Notes: generated by a model from the sequence alone, not told the origin. A stretch of DNA of 64,000 nucleotides from Methylopila sp. M107 (GCF_000384475.1 NZ_ARWB01000001.1:3413039-3477038), one strand, 5' to 3'; shown: positions 17,161 through 26,845, counted from the stretch's first letter. Translations and numbers: made by a program.

Positions 17161-18626
17161 TCCCGCTCGCCATCGCGTTCGTGCTGTCGTTCGGCCTGTC
17201 GCTCGCGCTCGAGAGCCAGCCGCCGAGCCTGCGGGCGCTGCGCGCGCCCGGCCGCGCGCTCGCCCTGCGGCTGCTCGTCCATGTCGTGATCTTCGCGGCG
17301 GCCTTCTCGCTGTCCTGGCGGCCGTGGCACGCCGCTCTGGTGACGTCGGTGGTCGCGTTCCTGTTCGGCGCCGGCAGCGCGATGAAATACCGGATCCTCG
17401 GCGAGCCGGTCGTGTTCACCGACTTCGCGCTGGTGCGCCTCGCGATCAGGCACCCGCGGCTCTACTACGCCGAGAAGCTCGCCGAGCCGAAGGCGCTCGG
17501 CGTGTTCGCGGCTCTCGCGCTCGCGACCGCCGGCTGGTTTGCGGTCGAGCCGTCGATCCTCCCGCCGGGCGGCTGGCCGCTGCTCGCGGTTCCGCCGCTC
17601 GTCGTCGCGGCCGCCGTGCTGGCGCTGAGGTCCGCATGGGCTGCGCGTTTCGCCGGCCCGCTGCTCGTCGAACGTCCCGATCTCGACGCCGACGTCGCGC
17701 GCTTCGGGCTCGGCGCGACCATGACGCTGCACTGGCTCGGATGGCGCAGCCGGCCGCGCCCGGGACCCGCCGCCGCGCGCCTGATGGCCGAGGCGAAGGA
17801 CGTCCCGCCGGCGGCGCCGGACGTCGTGGTCGCGATCCAGTGCGAGAGTTTTACGGACGTCGCCTCGCGCGGCGTCGCAGGTCCTGAGCTCCCGAACTAT
17901 CGCGCGCTGTGCGACGAGGCGCTCGCCTGGGGCCGTTGCCGCGTGCCGGCCGAGGGCGCCTATACGATGCGGGCCGAGTTCGGATTCCTCACGGGCCTGC
18001 CGACCGCGGCGCTGGGATACGACGCCTTCGACCCGTATCTCGTCTCGCCCGCCTACGCGCAGGCGTCGGCGGCGCAGCGGTTCCGGCGCGCCGGATACAA
18101 GACCGTGTTTCTGCACCCCTACGACCGGCGGTTCTTTTCGCGGGACGAGTTGGTCCCGCTGCTGGGCTTCGATCGCTTCGTCGACGGCGAAGCCTTTGCG
18201 CCGGCGGACAGGTTCGGGCCCTATGTCGGCGACGCCGCGGTGGCGCGCGCGATCGCCGAGGAAGTCGCGAAGGCCGACGGCCCGCTGTTCCTGTTCGTGG
18301 TGACGATCGAGAATCACGGGCCCTGGGGACCGGGGCGGCTGCCGAGCATCGACGACCCGGAGGCGCAGTACGCCGCGCACCTGCGAAATTCCGACTCCAT
18401 GATGGGCGCGGTCGCGGACGCGCTGAAGACCCGGCCGGGCGGCGGGCTGCTCTGCCTCTACGGCGACCACGCGCCCGCGCGGACACTGCATCCCACGATG
18501 CAGGACCGCCGGGCGGCCGACTACGTCGTCTGGGACTCGCGGCGACTCGCATCGTCGCCGACTCCGCGGCTCGATCTCGACGTCGACGCGGTCGGGCGTC
18601 TGATGGTCGAACGCTCCGGCGCCTGA
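17157..18626 (+). CDS. LtaS/OpgB-like membrane sulfatase-fold transferase
   Basis: A 489-residue protein: about four to five transmembrane helices (residues about 1-165) followed by an extracytoplasmic alkaline-phosphatase-fold domain. Metal and nucleophile motifs of the LTA synthase/phosphoglycerol transferase family are present: IQCESFTD, AYTMRAEFGFLTG (nucleophile threonine), NHGPWG and LYGDHAP. It likely transfers a phosphoglycerol or phosphoethanolamine group from a phospholipid to a cell-surface glycan. The frame lacks ATG near the first helix; TTG at 17157 overlapping the KpsC stop gives a perfect membrane helix at the N-terminus and suggests coupling. Placement suggests it decorates the capsule or a periplasmic glucan. 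Confidence 0.85.
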   Translation: MIPLAIAFVLSFGLSLALESQPPSLRALRAPGRALALRLLVHVVIFAAAFSLSWRPWHAALVTSVVAFLFGAGSAMKYRILGEPVVFTDFALVRLAIRHPRLYYAEKLAEPKALGVFAALALATAGWFAVEPSILPPGGWPLLAVPPLVVAAAVLALRSAWAARFAGPLLVERPDLDADVARFGLGATMTLHWLGWRSRPRPGPAAARLMAEAKDVPPAAPDVVVAIQCESFTDVASRGVAGPELPNYRALCDEALAWGRCRVPAEGAYTMRAEFGFLTGLPTAALGYDAFDPYLVSPAYAQASAAQRFRRAGYKTVFLHPYDRRFFSRDELVPLLGFDRFVDGEAFAPADRFGPYVGDAAVARAIAEEVAKADGPLFLFVVTIENHGPWGPGRLPSIDDPEAQYAAHLRNSDSMMGAVADALKTRPGGGLLCLYGDHAPARTLHPTMQDRRAADYVVWDSRRLASSPTPRLDLDVDAVGRLMVERSGA

Positions 18627-18753
18627 TTGTTGCTCAAACGACGCATTCTCCCAGGCAACCGATGGCGCAAATGAGGCCCGGGCGTTCACTTCTTCGGCGT
18701 TAGTTGTGAGGCAATGCCTTCGGTGCTAACCCGGTCGCTCGGGGTTGTACGAA

Positions 18754-19920
18754 ATGCGAGGACGAATGCGGTCCACGAGCGTAACCGGCGTGGCGATCGC
18801 CACCGCCGCCGCCTGCCTTTTGGCGGGGTGTTCGGTGCTTCCGGCGACGGGTCCGTCGACCCAGCAGATCACCACGACCGGTCAGGGCAAGGCGCTGACC
18901 GACTACGTTCTGGTCAATCTCGACCAGCGCGGCGTGGACATTCTTTCGCAGTACCGCGTCTCCGTCTTCGCGCAGCGCTTCGCAGCGCCGCGGCCCCAGC
19001 CGAACCAGATCGTCGGCATCGGCGACGGCCTCAACATCACCATCTTCGAGGCGGGCCAGGGCGGCCTGTTCTCGAGCGAATACGGCGCGCGCGTCACGTT
19101 CATGCAGCGCGTCGACTCGGACGGGTCCATCACGGTTCCTTACGCGGGGCGCGTGAAGGCGGCCGGCACCTCCCCGCAGGAGGTCGAGAAGAAGATCGTG
19201 GCGGCGCTCGAAGGCCGCGCGATCCAGCCGCAGGCGCTGGTCGCGATCGAGCAGACGGTCCAGCGCAGCTACGTGGTCGCGGGCGAAGTCAACGGCGGCG
19301 GCCGCAAGCCGATCTCGGCCGCCGGCGACCGCATCCTCGACGCGATCGCGATTTCGGGCGGCGCGCGCAGCCCGGCCTACGAGACGCGCGTCACCCTGCA
19401 GCGCGGCTCGGCGCAGGGCACCGCGATCATGAAGGACCTGATCGACAACCCGCCGGAGAATGTCTACGTCCAGCCCGGCGACCGCATCTATCTCGCGCGC
19501 GATCCCGAGATCTTCCTCGCCTTCGGCGCCGTGCCGAGGCCCGGCCCGATCCCGTTCGGCACCGACAAGGTCACGCTGCTTGAAGCGGTCGGCATGGCGG
19601 GCGGGCTGATCGACAACCGCTCGGATCCCGGCGCGTTCTTCGTGTTCCGCTACGAGCCGGAATCGGCGCTCAAGCAGATCAAGCCCGACTACGACGGCAA
19701 GTTCGGGGCCAAGGTGCCGGTGGTCTACCGCATCGACCTGCGCGATCCGCGCGCCTATTTCTTCGCCAAGGGCTTCACGGTCCGCGATCGTGACGTGCTT
19801 TACGTCGCGAACTCCGCGGCGGTCGAACTGCAGAAGTTCCTGCAGATCGTCGGAGCCGCGAGGAACGTCGCGCAGACCTACGAGACGGCCGACCGGCTGT
19901 TCATCAACCCGCGGAATTGA
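18754..19920 (+). CDS. Polysaccharide export outer-membrane lipoprotein (Wza/KpsD-like, OPX)
   Basis: A 388-residue periplasmic/outer-membrane protein. The signal peptide ends in the lipobox LLAGC (lipidated Cys 26). The Poly_export domain starts at IVGIGDGLNITIFE (about residue 88) and is followed by SLBB-type repeats (YVVAGEVNGGGRKPI and AFGAVPRPGPIPFGTDKVTLLEAVGMAGGL). It would form the secretion channel for the polysaccharide made by the neighbouring KpsS/KpsC-like enzymes. The ATG at 18754 has GGGG 9 bases upstream; ATG 18766 is an alternative. No inner-membrane co-polymerase or ABC exporter is adjacent. Confidence 0.92.
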   Translation: MRGRMRSTSVTGVAIATAAACLLAGCSVLPATGPSTQQITTTGQGKALTDYVLVNLDQRGVDILSQYRVSVFAQRFAAPRPQPNQIVGIGDGLNITIFEAGQGGLFSSEYGARVTFMQRVDSDGSITVPYAGRVKAAGTSPQEVEKKIVAALEGRAIQPQALVAIEQTVQRSYVVAGEVNGGGRKPISAAGDRILDAIAISGGARSPAYETRVTLQRGSAQGTAIMKDLIDNPPENVYVQPGDRIYLARDPEIFLAFGAVPRPGPIPFGTDKVTLLEAVGMAGGLIDNRSDPGAFFVFRYEPESALKQIKPDYDGKFGAKVPVVYRIDLRDPRAYFFAKGFTVRDRDVLYVANSAAVELQKFLQIVGAARNVAQTYETADRLFINPRN

Positions 19921-19962
19921 TCCCGCGATGGCGGGCCGGACGTTTCCGGTCCGCCCGCCGGA

Positions 19963-20949
19963 TCAGCCTCGATAGACGAGCGCGCCGCCGGTCAGTCCGG
20001 CGCCGGCCGCGGCGAGCAGCAGGGTTTCGCCTGGCCGGATCGCCCGCGCCTCATGCGACAGGCTGAGCGACAGCGGGATCGTGGCGGCGGACGAGTTGCC
20101 GTAGTCCGCAACGGTGTCGACCATCGCGGCCTCGGCCACGCCGAGCTTGCGCCCGACCGCCGCGAAAATCCGCGCATTGGCCTGATGGGGCACGAACCGG
20201 TCGACGGCGTCGACGGCAAGGCCGGCCTCCGCGAGCGCCTCCTGGGAACAGGCCGTCATCAGCCGCACGGCCTCGCCGAAGAGCGCGCCGCCGTTCGAGA
20301 TCGCCATGCGGGTGTCCTCGATCGGCGTGTCCGCGCCGAACGGCTGCTCGCTGCCGCCCGCCGCGATCGAGACCAGCCTATATCCTGCGCCGTCGGACGC
20401 GAGCGACTGGCCCACGACGCCGCGCGCCGGATCATCGACCGGTCCGACGAGCACCGCGCCGGCGGCGTCTGCGAACAACGCCGCGCCGCCGCGTTCCGCG
20501 AAATTGATGCGGCGGCTCAGCAGGTTCGCGGCGATGACCAGCACCGCGCGGCCATGCGCGCGGACCTGCGCGTCGGCGAGGCTTAAAGCGTAGAGGAAGC
20601 CCGCGCAGGCGCCCGCGAGGTCGACGGCGCCGGCGCGCGAAAGTCCGAGTTTGTGCGCGACAAGCGGCCCGGAGGGCGGCAGCAGCCGATCCGGCGTCGA
20701 GGTCGCGAGCAGCAGCAGCCCGACGTCGGTCCGCTCCAGCCCGGCGGCGTCAAGCGCGCTCTCGCCGGCCTGCGCCGCGAGGTCGGTCAGCTTCTCGTCC
20801 GGCTCGGCCCAGCGCCGCTCGCGCACGCCGGTGCGGCGCTCGATCCAACCGGCCTCCAGCCCGAGGCTCGCCTCGATCTCGGCGCTCGACACCCGGCGCG
20901 CGGGGACCGCGTGGCCGAGGCCGAGGATGCGGGTTCCGGCGGACTTCAT
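19963..20949 (-). CDS. bioZ: 3-oxoacyl-ACP synthase III-like, probable BioZ
   Basis: A 328-residue condensing enzyme with the KAS III triad: cysteine in GACAGFLYA (C115), histidine in PHQAN and asparagine in YGNSSAA. Its start overlaps the stop of bioA (ATGA), so they are one operon. In Hyphomicrobiales a FabH-like enzyme encoded with bio genes (BioZ) condenses glutaryl-CoA with malonyl-ACP to start the pimeloyl chain of biotin. The bioA-bioZ order is the same as the end of the known bioBFDAZ operon. BioZ identity rests on context; ordinary FabH activity cannot be excluded from sequence alone. Confidence 0.8.
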   Translation of the reverse strand: MKSAGTRILGLGHAVPARRVSSAEIEASLGLEAGWIERRTGVRERRWAEPDEKLTDLAAQAGESALDAAGLERTDVGLLLLATSTPDRLLPPSGPLVAHKLGLSRAGAVDLAGACAGFLYALSLADAQVRAHGRAVLVIAANLLSRRINFAERGGAALFADAAGAVLVGPVDDPARGVVGQSLASDGAGYRLVSIAAGGSEQPFGADTPIEDTRMAISNGGALFGEAVRLMTACSQEALAEAGLAVDAVDRFVPHQANARIFAAVGRKLGVAEAAMVDTVADYGNSSAATIPLSLSLSHEARAIRPGETLLLAAAGAGLTGGALVYRG

Positions 20950-22211
20950 CGGCTCGATCCGAACATTTCGCCGGCCTCCTCGATCGCCTCGTAGAGACGG
21001 TCGAGCTCGGGCTCTGTCACGCAATAGGGCGGCATCAGATAGACGACGTCGCCCAGCGGACGGACCAGCAGGCCGCGCTCGAGAAAGAAGGCGCGCAGAC
21101 GCGGGCCGACGTCGGCCAGATAGCCGGGATCGGCGACCACGAGGTCGACGGCCGCGATCGTGCCGCAGCGCCGGACGTTGCGGAAGCGGCGGTCGCCCTC
21201 GAAGCGCGCGAGCCGGGCGGCCTGCGCTTCGCAGAGCGCCGTCACGCGTTCCGCTACCGGCTCCTCGCGCCAGACCGCGAGATTGGCGAGCGCGGCCGCG
21301 CAGGCGATCGGGTTCGCGGTGAACGAGGAGGAATGAAAGAAGGTCTTGGACCGGTCCGTCGACCAGTGCGCCTCGAAAATCTCGTCCGTCGCGAGGGTCG
21401 CGGCGAGCGGGACCGCGCCGCCCGTCAGGCCCTTGGAGGTGCAGAGGATGTCGGGCGAAATCCCCGCCTGCTGGCAGGCGAACAGCGTACCGGTGCGGCC
21501 CCAGCCGGTCATGACCTCGTCGGCGATGACGAGGGCGCCGTGGGCGCGGGCGACCTCGGCGAGCCTCGCCAGCGTTTCGGGGCCGTACATCCGCATGCCG
21601 CCGGCGCCGAGCACAAGCGGCTCCAGCAGCAGCGCCGCGAGATCGCCGCGCCTTCCCGCAGCCTCCAGCGCGTCGAGCGCCGCCTGCTCGGCCCCGTCGC
21701 CGGGGAATGGGATGCGCTCGACCTCGTAGAACAGCGGCTCATAGGCGGCGTTGAACACGCCGCGCTCGCCGACGCTCATCGTCCCGATCGTGTCGCCGTG
21801 ATAGGCGCCGTCGAGCGCCGCGATGCGGGCGCGCGCCACGCCGCGGTTGCGGAAGGCGCCGAGCGCCATCTTGATCGCCACCTCGACGGCGGTGGAGCCG
21901 GAATCCGAGAAGAACACGCGGGTCAGTCCGGACGGCGCGAGCGCGACCAGCTCGGTCGCCAGCCGTTCGGCCGGCGCGTGGGTGAGACCCGCGAAGATGA
22001 TCTGGTCGAGGTTTTGGGCCGCCTCCGCGATCGCCGCCATGATTTTCGGATGGCGATGGCCATGCGTCGTCACCCACCAGGACGAGATCGCGTCGAGAAT
22101 TCTCGCGCCGTCGGCTGTCGTCAGCCACGCGCCCTCGGCCCGCACGATCGTCGGCGGATCGGGCTCGAGGGCGTGCTGGGTGAAGGGACGCCAGACGGCG
22201 GAAGCGGTCAT
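20946..22211 (-). CDS. bioA: Adenosylmethionine-8-amino-7-oxononanoate aminotransferase
   Basis: A 421-residue class III PLP aminotransferase that converts KAPA to DAPA using S-adenosylmethionine. N-terminal WRPFTQHA, the substrate-side [10 protein letters not shown], the phosphate-binding [20 protein letters not shown] and the Schiff-base lysine in CTSKGLTGG identify BioA rather than other class III enzymes. Full length. ATG at 22211 is directly before the conserved start. bioB, bioF and bioD are not in the window, so the biotin genes appear split in this genome. Confidence 0.93.
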   Translation of the reverse strand: MTASAVWRPFTQHALEPDPPTIVRAEGAWLTTADGARILDAISSWWVTTHGHRHPKIMAAIAEAAQNLDQIIFAGLTHAPAERLATELVALAPSGLTRVFFSDSGSTAVEVAIKMALGAFRNRGVARARIAALDGAYHGDTIGTMSVGERGVFNAAYEPLFYEVERIPFPGDGAEQAALDALEAAGRRGDLAALLLEPLVLGAGGMRMYGPETLARLAEVARAHGALVIADEVMTGWGRTGTLFACQQAGISPDILCTSKGLTGGAVPLAATLATDEIFEAHWSTDRSKTFFHSSSFTANPIACAAALANLAVWREEPVAERVTALCEAQAARLARFEGDRRFRNVRRCGTIAAVDLVVADPGYLADVGPRLRAFFLERGLLVRPLGDVVYLMPPYCVTEPELDRLYEAIEEAGEMFGSSR

Positions 22212-22344
22212 TTGGGAACAGGTCTCGCGAAGGCCGCATCCCTAGCCGCCCCGGAGGCGGGCGCCAAGCCAGGGGCCGCCGCGCTCATCAGGCATTGTTT
22301 CTAGCATCATTCGGCGCCATTTTTGATGCGCAGGAGGATGCTGC

Positions 22345-22542
22345 ATGCGAACCACCGTGACGCTCGACGATGATCTCGTCGCCAAGGCTCAGGAGTTCAC
22401 GGGAATTCAGGAACGGTCGGCGCTGATGCGTGCGGCGTTAGAAGCATTGGTGCAACGAGAGGCAGCCCAGCGACTGGCGCGTCTTGGCGGGACCGCGCCG
22501 GGCCTCGTTGCGCCGCCACGCAGACGCTTTCCGCCCGAATGA
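22345..22542 (+). CDS. vapB: VapB-type antitoxin
   Basis: A 65-residue protein with an N-terminal ribbon-helix-helix DNA-binding domain (RTTVTLDDDLVAKAQEFTG, then a helix with SALMRAALEALVQRE) and a C-terminal basic/proline tail that would wrap the toxin. An AGGAGG sequence lies about 8 bases before the ATG. Its stop overlaps the toxin start (ATGA). Such antitoxins bind their own promoter, so the short region 22290-22340 probably holds the operator. Confidence 0.85.
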   Translation: MRTTVTLDDDLVAKAQEFTGIQERSALMRAALEALVQREAAQRLARLGGTAPGLVAPPRRRFPPE

Positions 22543-22907
22543 TCCTCGTCGACACCTCGCTTTGGATCGATCATCTCGGCAAGGCCAACGAGACGCTCAT
22601 GGAGCTGCTCTTGGCCAGCCAGATACTCAGTCATCCCTATATTGTGGGAGAAGTGGCTCTAGGCGACCTTCCCAATAGAGCCCGGACCATCGAGAGCCTG
22701 CTGGTGCTGCCGCGCGCAGTGGTCGCGGCGACCAACGAGGTCCCACCATTCATCGAGCGTCATAATCTGTTCGGCACGGGCATCGGATATGTCGACGCCC
22801 ACCTCCTGATGTCAGCGCTACTGACGCCGGACGCCAAACTCTGGACTCGCGACAAGCGCCTCAACGCCGCCGCGGTCCGCCTCGGCGTCGCGGCGGATTT
22901 CGTCTGA
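22539..22907 (+). CDS. vapC: VapC-type PIN-domain ribonuclease toxin
   Basis: A 122-residue PIN-domain protein. The acidic active-site residues are visible: D5 in MILVDTSLWIDHL, E38 in VGEVALGDL, D86 in GIGYVDAHLL and D105 in LWTRDKRL. It is full length with all key residues, so it should be an active RNase neutralised by the upstream antitoxin. The stop lies 7 bases from the stop of homospermidine synthase, which converges on it. GC content is close to its neighbours. Confidence 0.9.
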   Translation: MILVDTSLWIDHLGKANETLMELLLASQILSHPYIVGEVALGDLPNRARTIESLLVLPRAVVAATNEVPPFIERHNLFGTGIGYVDAHLLMSALLTPDAKLWTRDKRLNAAAVRLGVAADFV

Positions 22908-22914
22908 GCGAAGC

Positions 22915-24348
22915 TCACCCCACGAAAAAGTTCCGGAACTGCCAGGGGTCGCTTTCGTCGATCTCTTCCGGGAACAGGCCCGGGCGGTTCTCGAGCGGCG
23001 TCCAGTCGGTGTAGTAGCCTTCGACCGGGCCGAGATAGGGCTTCTGGATCTCGAGGCAGCGCTTGAAGTCCATCTCGTCGGTCTCGACGATGCCCTCGTT
23101 CGGATTCTCGAGCGCCCAGACCATGCCGGCGAGGATGGCGGAGGTCACCTGAAGGCCGGTCGCGTTCTGGTAAGGCGCGAGCGTGCGGGTTTCTTCGAGC
23201 GAGAGCTGCGAGCCGAACCAGTAGGCGCCCTTGGCGTGGCCGTAGAGCAGCACGCCGAGCTCGTCGATCCCGTCGACAAGCTCGTCCTCGTCGAGCACGT
23301 GCAGCGTCTCCTGCACCTTGCCTTCCGCGCCGAACAGCTCGTGCCACGACAGCACGGCGTCGTCGGCCGGGTGATAGGCGTAGTGGCAGGTCGGGCGATA
23401 GACCGCCTTGCCGTCTTCCCAGACGGTGAAGAAGTCGGCGATCGAGATCGACTCGTTGTGCGTGACGAGGAAGCCGTATTGCGGCCCCGGCGTCGGGCAC
23501 CAGGTGCGCACCTTCGTGGCCGCGCCGGGCTGCATCAGATAGATCGCGGCGGCCTTCGGGTCGTCATGGGTCTTGCCGTTCGCCGGCATCCACTTTTCGT
23601 GGCTCCCCCAGCCGAGCTCGGCCGGCTGCAGACCTTCCGAGATGAAGCCTTCGACCGACCAGGTGTTGAGGAACACGCCGCGCGGCTTCGGGTCGGTGGT
23701 GCGCTGGGTGTCGCGCTCGGCGATGTGGACGCCCTTGACGCCGATGTGGCGGAGCAGCGCCGCCCATTCCTCGCGGGTCGTGGGCTCCGGCACGTTGAGC
23801 TTCAGGTCGGAGGCGATGTTGAGCGCGGCCTGCTTGACGAAGAACGACACCATTCCGGGGTTCGCGCCGCAGGTGGAGACGGCGGTCGGCAGGCCCTTCG
23901 GCGAACGGCGGCGAAGGTCGAGCGTCATCTCGCGCAGCGCATAGTTGGAGCGCTCGGACGGGCCCTTGGTCTTGTCGAAATAAAAGCCGAGCCACGGCTC
24001 GTTGACGGTGTCGATGTAGAGCGCGCCGAGTTCCTGGCAGAGCTCGATCAGGTCGGCCGAGCCGGTGTCGACCGAGAGGTTGACGCAAAAGCCCTGGCCG
24101 CCGCCATTGGTCAGCAGCGGGGTCAGCAGCTCGCGATAGTTTTCCTTGGTGACGTGCTTCTGGATGAAGGGCACGCCGTATTCGTCGAGGATGTGCTTGT
24201 TGAGGTCGGACGGGTCGATCGCGACGATGCGGTCCTTGTCGTATTCGAAGTGCCGCACGATCAGCGGCAGCGTCCCGCGCCCGATCGAGCCGAAGCCGAT
24301 GATGACGATCGGGCCGTCGATTTTTCCGTAGACGGGCCAGTCGGTCAT
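22915..24348 (-). CDS. hss: Homospermidine synthase
   Basis: A 477-residue NAD-dependent enzyme that joins two putrescine units (or putrescine and spermidine) to give homospermidine. The N-terminal Rossmann motif is IVIIGFGSIGRG, followed by AIDPSDLNKH, and the catalytic region contains YIDTVNEPW and STCGANPGMVS, as in the bacterial Saccharop_dh-type synthases. Full length. Homospermidine is a major polyamine in Hyphomicrobiales, and the ornithine decarboxylase at 30-31 kb supplies putrescine. The ATG at 24348 is preceded by a GAGGAGC sequence. Confidence 0.95.
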   Translation of the reverse strand: MTDWPVYGKIDGPIVIIGFGSIGRGTLPLIVRHFEYDKDRIVAIDPSDLNKHILDEYGVPFIQKHVTKENYRELLTPLLTNGGGQGFCVNLSVDTGSADLIELCQELGALYIDTVNEPWLGFYFDKTKGPSERSNYALREMTLDLRRRSPKGLPTAVSTCGANPGMVSFFVKQAALNIASDLKLNVPEPTTREEWAALLRHIGVKGVHIAERDTQRTTDPKPRGVFLNTWSVEGFISEGLQPAELGWGSHEKWMPANGKTHDDPKAAAIYLMQPGAATKVRTWCPTPGPQYGFLVTHNESISIADFFTVWEDGKAVYRPTCHYAYHPADDAVLSWHELFGAEGKVQETLHVLDEDELVDGIDELGVLLYGHAKGAYWFGSQLSLEETRTLAPYQNATGLQVTSAILAGMVWALENPNEGIVETDEMDFKRCLEIQKPYLGPVEGYYTDWTPLENRPGLFPEEIDESDPWQFRNFFVG

Positions 24349-24462
24349 TCGCAGCTCCTCGCAGGTTTTCGTTGCGTCGCAGCGATAAACCCGAAAGAGC
24401 GCGAGAGATCAACGACAGGGGCATGACGGCATGGTTCTCAGACGGTTCTCGCCGTCTCCGCC

Positions 24463-24548
24463 GTCATGGTCGGGCTTGACCGGACCATCCACCTCCGTCC
24501 TCGAGCTCGGCGACGAAAGTGGGTCCTCCGGTCAAGCCGGATGATGAC
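24463..24548. repeat. Dispersed inverted repeat, family B
   Basis: Arms at 24463-24492 (GTCATGGTCGGGCTTGACCG...) and 24519-24548 (reverse complement, ending ...GGATGATGAC) pair with a 26-base loop. It follows the stop side of the DoxX gene and lies upstream of hss. The same GTCAT(G/C)...GGCTTGA core occurs at 30088-30172, 34877-34973 and 60281-60372. Confidence 0.7.
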
Positions 24549-24557
24549 GACGGCGCT

Positions 24558-25043
24558 TCAGCGAAACCGCTTCGCGATCAGGTGGTCCAGCGAGACGACG
24601 CCAGGTCCGCGCGCGATGATCAGCAGGAAGCAGGCGGCCCATGTGCCATGCGTCGGCCATGCGTCGGGATAGACGAAAATCTGGATCACCAGCGTCATGC
24701 CGAGCAGGGCGAGCGCCGCGAAGCGGCTGCCCAGGCCGATGACGAGCAACACTGGAAACAGGTGTTCCGCGATCGCCGCGCCATGGGCCGCAAGCGTCGG
24801 GTCGACCAGCGGCAGCTTGTACTCGTCCTGAAACAGGAACACGGCGCTGTCGGAGAGCTTGAAGATGTTCAGCCCGTCTGTCTTGGTCTGGCCCGACTGC
24901 CAGAACGCCGCCGCGATCGGGATGCGCGCCATCAGCGCGAGCGCGGAGTAGGGGATCTGCTCGAACAGCCCGATCACGCGCTGGATCAGCCCGGCGGCCC
25001 CGGTCCGAGGCGCGGCGGACGCGGATGCGATGGCGGCGTTCAT
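24558..25043 (-). CDS. DoxX family membrane protein of the bufferin-type operon
   Basis: A 161-residue protein with four hydrophobic helices (about residues 35-55, 85-105, 108-125 and 130-150) and the DoxX-type start [21 protein letters not shown]. DoxX proteins commonly end DUF2282-DUF692-DUF2063 operons. Its start overlaps the upstream DUF2063 gene stop (ATGA), so it is translationally coupled. It may handle electrons or quinones for metal/redox homeostasis in the membrane; this is inference. No signal peptide beyond the first helix. Confidence 0.88.
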   Translation of the reverse strand: MNAAIASASAAPRTGAAGLIQRVIGLFEQIPYSALALMARIPIAAAFWQSGQTKTDGLNIFKLSDSAVFLFQDEYKLPLVDPTLAAHGAAIAEHLFPVLLVIGLGSRFAALALLGMTLVIQIFVYPDAWPTHGTWAACFLLIIARGPGVVSLDHLIAKRFR

Positions 25044-25822
25044 GACGCGTCTCCTGTGGGATCGGCCGAGCCGAGGCCGACCGCGAGGCCGGCTTCGATG
25101 AGCCCGATGAGATTCTGGGTGAGGTCGAAGTCTTGCACGTCGTCCGCCGCGATCGCGGCCGCCGCGCCGAGCGGCGCGCCGGATTTCAGCGCGCCGAGGA
25201 ACGCGGCGCCGCCCGGCGGCAAGGCGCGTACGAGGACGTCCATGCCGGGCCGCGCGACCAGCGCGTCCTCGCCGCGCCAATCCTCGATCGGCCCGAGTTC
25301 CGTCTCGCCTGCGTTCATCGCCCAGATCGTCACGACCGGACGCGCCGAGCGCACGGTTTCGACCGAGGGGTGGAGCGTGAGCGCAGCGCGGTCGAGCGCT
25401 TCCGGATCGAGCGCTGCGAACGCCTCGGCTCCGAGCGGCTCGGCGTCGGCCGCGTGATAGGCGCGGGTGCGGGCGGCCTCCAGCCGCGCGACGTCGGCGA
25501 GATAGGGCAGCTCGTCGAGACCGGGCGCCAAGGCGACGAAGTCCGGAAAGTCGTCGCCATAGCTCATCATCACGGGCGAGCGCGGCCGGTGGCCGGCGAC
25601 ATAGGCGCGAGCGAGTTCGGCGAAGAACTCGTCGCCGACGATTCTCTGAACGGCCGGAAAGCGCTTCGCGATCGCGCCGGCGAGCGAGACCGCGACATTG
25701 TTGCGATAGACCGCGAACCGCCTTTCGGGCCGCGTATCGCCCGAAGGCGCGAGCTGTTCGGGCGCTGGCCGCGCGGGATCTTCGAGCGAGGCGGCGAAGG
25801 CGGACTGGAGCACTGCGGACAT
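25040..25822 (-). CDS. bufC: BufC/HvfC-like DUF2063 protein
   Basis: A 260-residue protein. The N-terminal DUF2063 domain contains [19 protein letters not shown], the hallmark YRNN block, followed by [13 protein letters not shown] and [14 protein letters not shown]. In bufferin and related MNIO systems this protein is the partner that recruits the precursor peptide to the DUF692 enzyme; the older label of putative DNA-binding domain is not supported by that work. It lies 12 bases after the DUF692 gene and overlaps the DoxX gene. Confidence 0.88.
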   Translation of the reverse strand: MSAVLQSAFAASLEDPARPAPEQLAPSGDTRPERRFAVYRNNVAVSLAGAIAKRFPAVQRIVGDEFFAELARAYVAGHRPRSPVMMSYGDDFPDFVALAPGLDELPYLADVARLEAARTRAYHAADAEPLGAEAFAALDPEALDRAALTLHPSVETVRSARPVVTIWAMNAGETELGPIEDWRGEDALVARPGMDVLVRALPPGGAAFLGALKSGAPLGAAAAIAADDVQDFDLTQNLIGLIEAGLAVGLGSADPTGDAS

Positions 25823-25834
25823 CGTCGTGCTCCC

Positions 25835-26683
25835 TCAGGCCGCGCGTCTGCGGGCGGCGGCGGCGAGCGCCGCATCGGCGCGGCGCGCCTCAGTGCGGAG
25901 CGTCGCCCAGTCCGGCACGTCGTTGTCCCATTCGATCAGGCTCGGGAGCGGGCCGGCGCGGGCCAGCACGTCGGCGTAGAGCGCCCAGACGGCCTCCGGC
26001 GTGACCGAGCCATGGGCGTCGATCAGCAGCGGCGCGCCCGCGTCGTCGAGGTCGGCGTCGTGGCCGGCCAGATGGATCTCGCCGACACGATCGAGCGGAA
26101 AGGCCGCAAGATAGTCGTGCGCCGAAAAGCCGTGATTGGTCGCGGAGACGAACACGTTGTTGACGTCGAGCAGCAGCCCGCAGCCGGTCGCGCGGGCGAT
26201 CTCGGCCAGGAACGCGGTCTCGGGAATTTCGCTCTCGGTGAAGGTGACGTAGGTCGCGGGGTTCTCGAGCAGCATCCGCCGGCCGAGCGCGGTTTGCGTC
26301 TCGTCGACATGCGCGATCACGCTGCGAAGCGTCTCGGCCGTGTAGGGCAGGGGGAGCAGGTCGTTCAGGAAGGCGCCGTCATGCGTCGACCAGGCGAGGT
26401 GCTCGGAAAAGCTCTCGGGTTCGTATCGGTCGCATAGGATTTTCAGGCGCTGCAGGTGGTCACGGTCGAGCGGGTCGGCGCCGCCGATCGACAGGCCGAC
26501 GCCATGGATCGACAGCGCATGCTCCTCACGCAGCCGCCGCAGCATGGCGTGGGGCGGGCCGCCCGCGCCCATGTAGTTTTCGGCGTGGACCTCGAAGAAG
26601 CCGGCAAAGTCGTCGGCGAGGATCGAGTCGAAATGCTCGGGCTTGAAGCCGACGCCGGATGTGGCGGGGAGGGCGGTGCGCAT
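25835..26683 (-). CDS. bufB: BufB/HvfB-like DUF692 multinuclear iron oxidative enzyme (MNIO)
   Basis: A 282-residue TIM-barrel enzyme of the DUF692/MNIO family. Metal-ligand segments of the family are visible: [53 protein letters not shown] and LIDAHGSV. MNIOs use two or three iron ions to modify cysteines in ribosomally made peptides; in bufferins they make thiooxazole groups that bind copper. The gene follows the precursor gene bufA after a 162-base gap filled by an inverted repeat. ATG at 26683 is the first in frame and precedes the conserved GVGFKPEHF. Confidence 0.92.
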   Translation of the reverse strand: MRTALPATSGVGFKPEHFDSILADDFAGFFEVHAENYMGAGGPPHAMLRRLREEHALSIHGVGLSIGGADPLDRDHLQRLKILCDRYEPESFSEHLAWSTHDGAFLNDLLPLPYTAETLRSVIAHVDETQTALGRRMLLENPATYVTFTESEIPETAFLAEIARATGCGLLLDVNNVFVSATNHGFSAHDYLAAFPLDRVGEIHLAGHDADLDDAGAPLLIDAHGSVTPEAVWALYADVLARAGPLPSLIEWDNDVPDWATLRTEARRADAALAAAARRRAA

Positions 26684-26723
26684 GGGACGCCTCGTGTTTT
26701 TGTGACCGGTGCTCGCGCATAGC

Positions 26724-26834
26724 GCCCCTCTCCCCTTGAGGGAGAGGGTAGGGTGAGGGGTGACGGCGGCGCGTTATCAAAGGAAGGCGCCGCCCGCACC
26801 CCCACCCCCGACCCCTCCCCTCAAGGGGAGGGGA
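26724..26834. repeat. Dispersed inverted repeat, family D, between bufA and bufB
   Basis: Left arm 26724-26772 (CCCCTCTCCCCTTGAGGGAG...) and right arm 26786-26834 (...CCCCTCAAGGGGAGGGG) are reverse complements over about 45 bases with a few mismatches and a 13-base loop. Each arm also holds its own small CCTC/GAGG hairpin. Read on the minus strand it comes just after the bufA stop and would strongly structure the operon transcript. Confidence 0.78.
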
Positions 26835-26845
26835 GAAGTGACGAG

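Noticed and set aside
20946-20949. Idea that bioA and the FabH-like gene are a chance overlap
   Set aside because: The ATGA overlap and the same gene order as in known bioAZ operons argue for real coupling.
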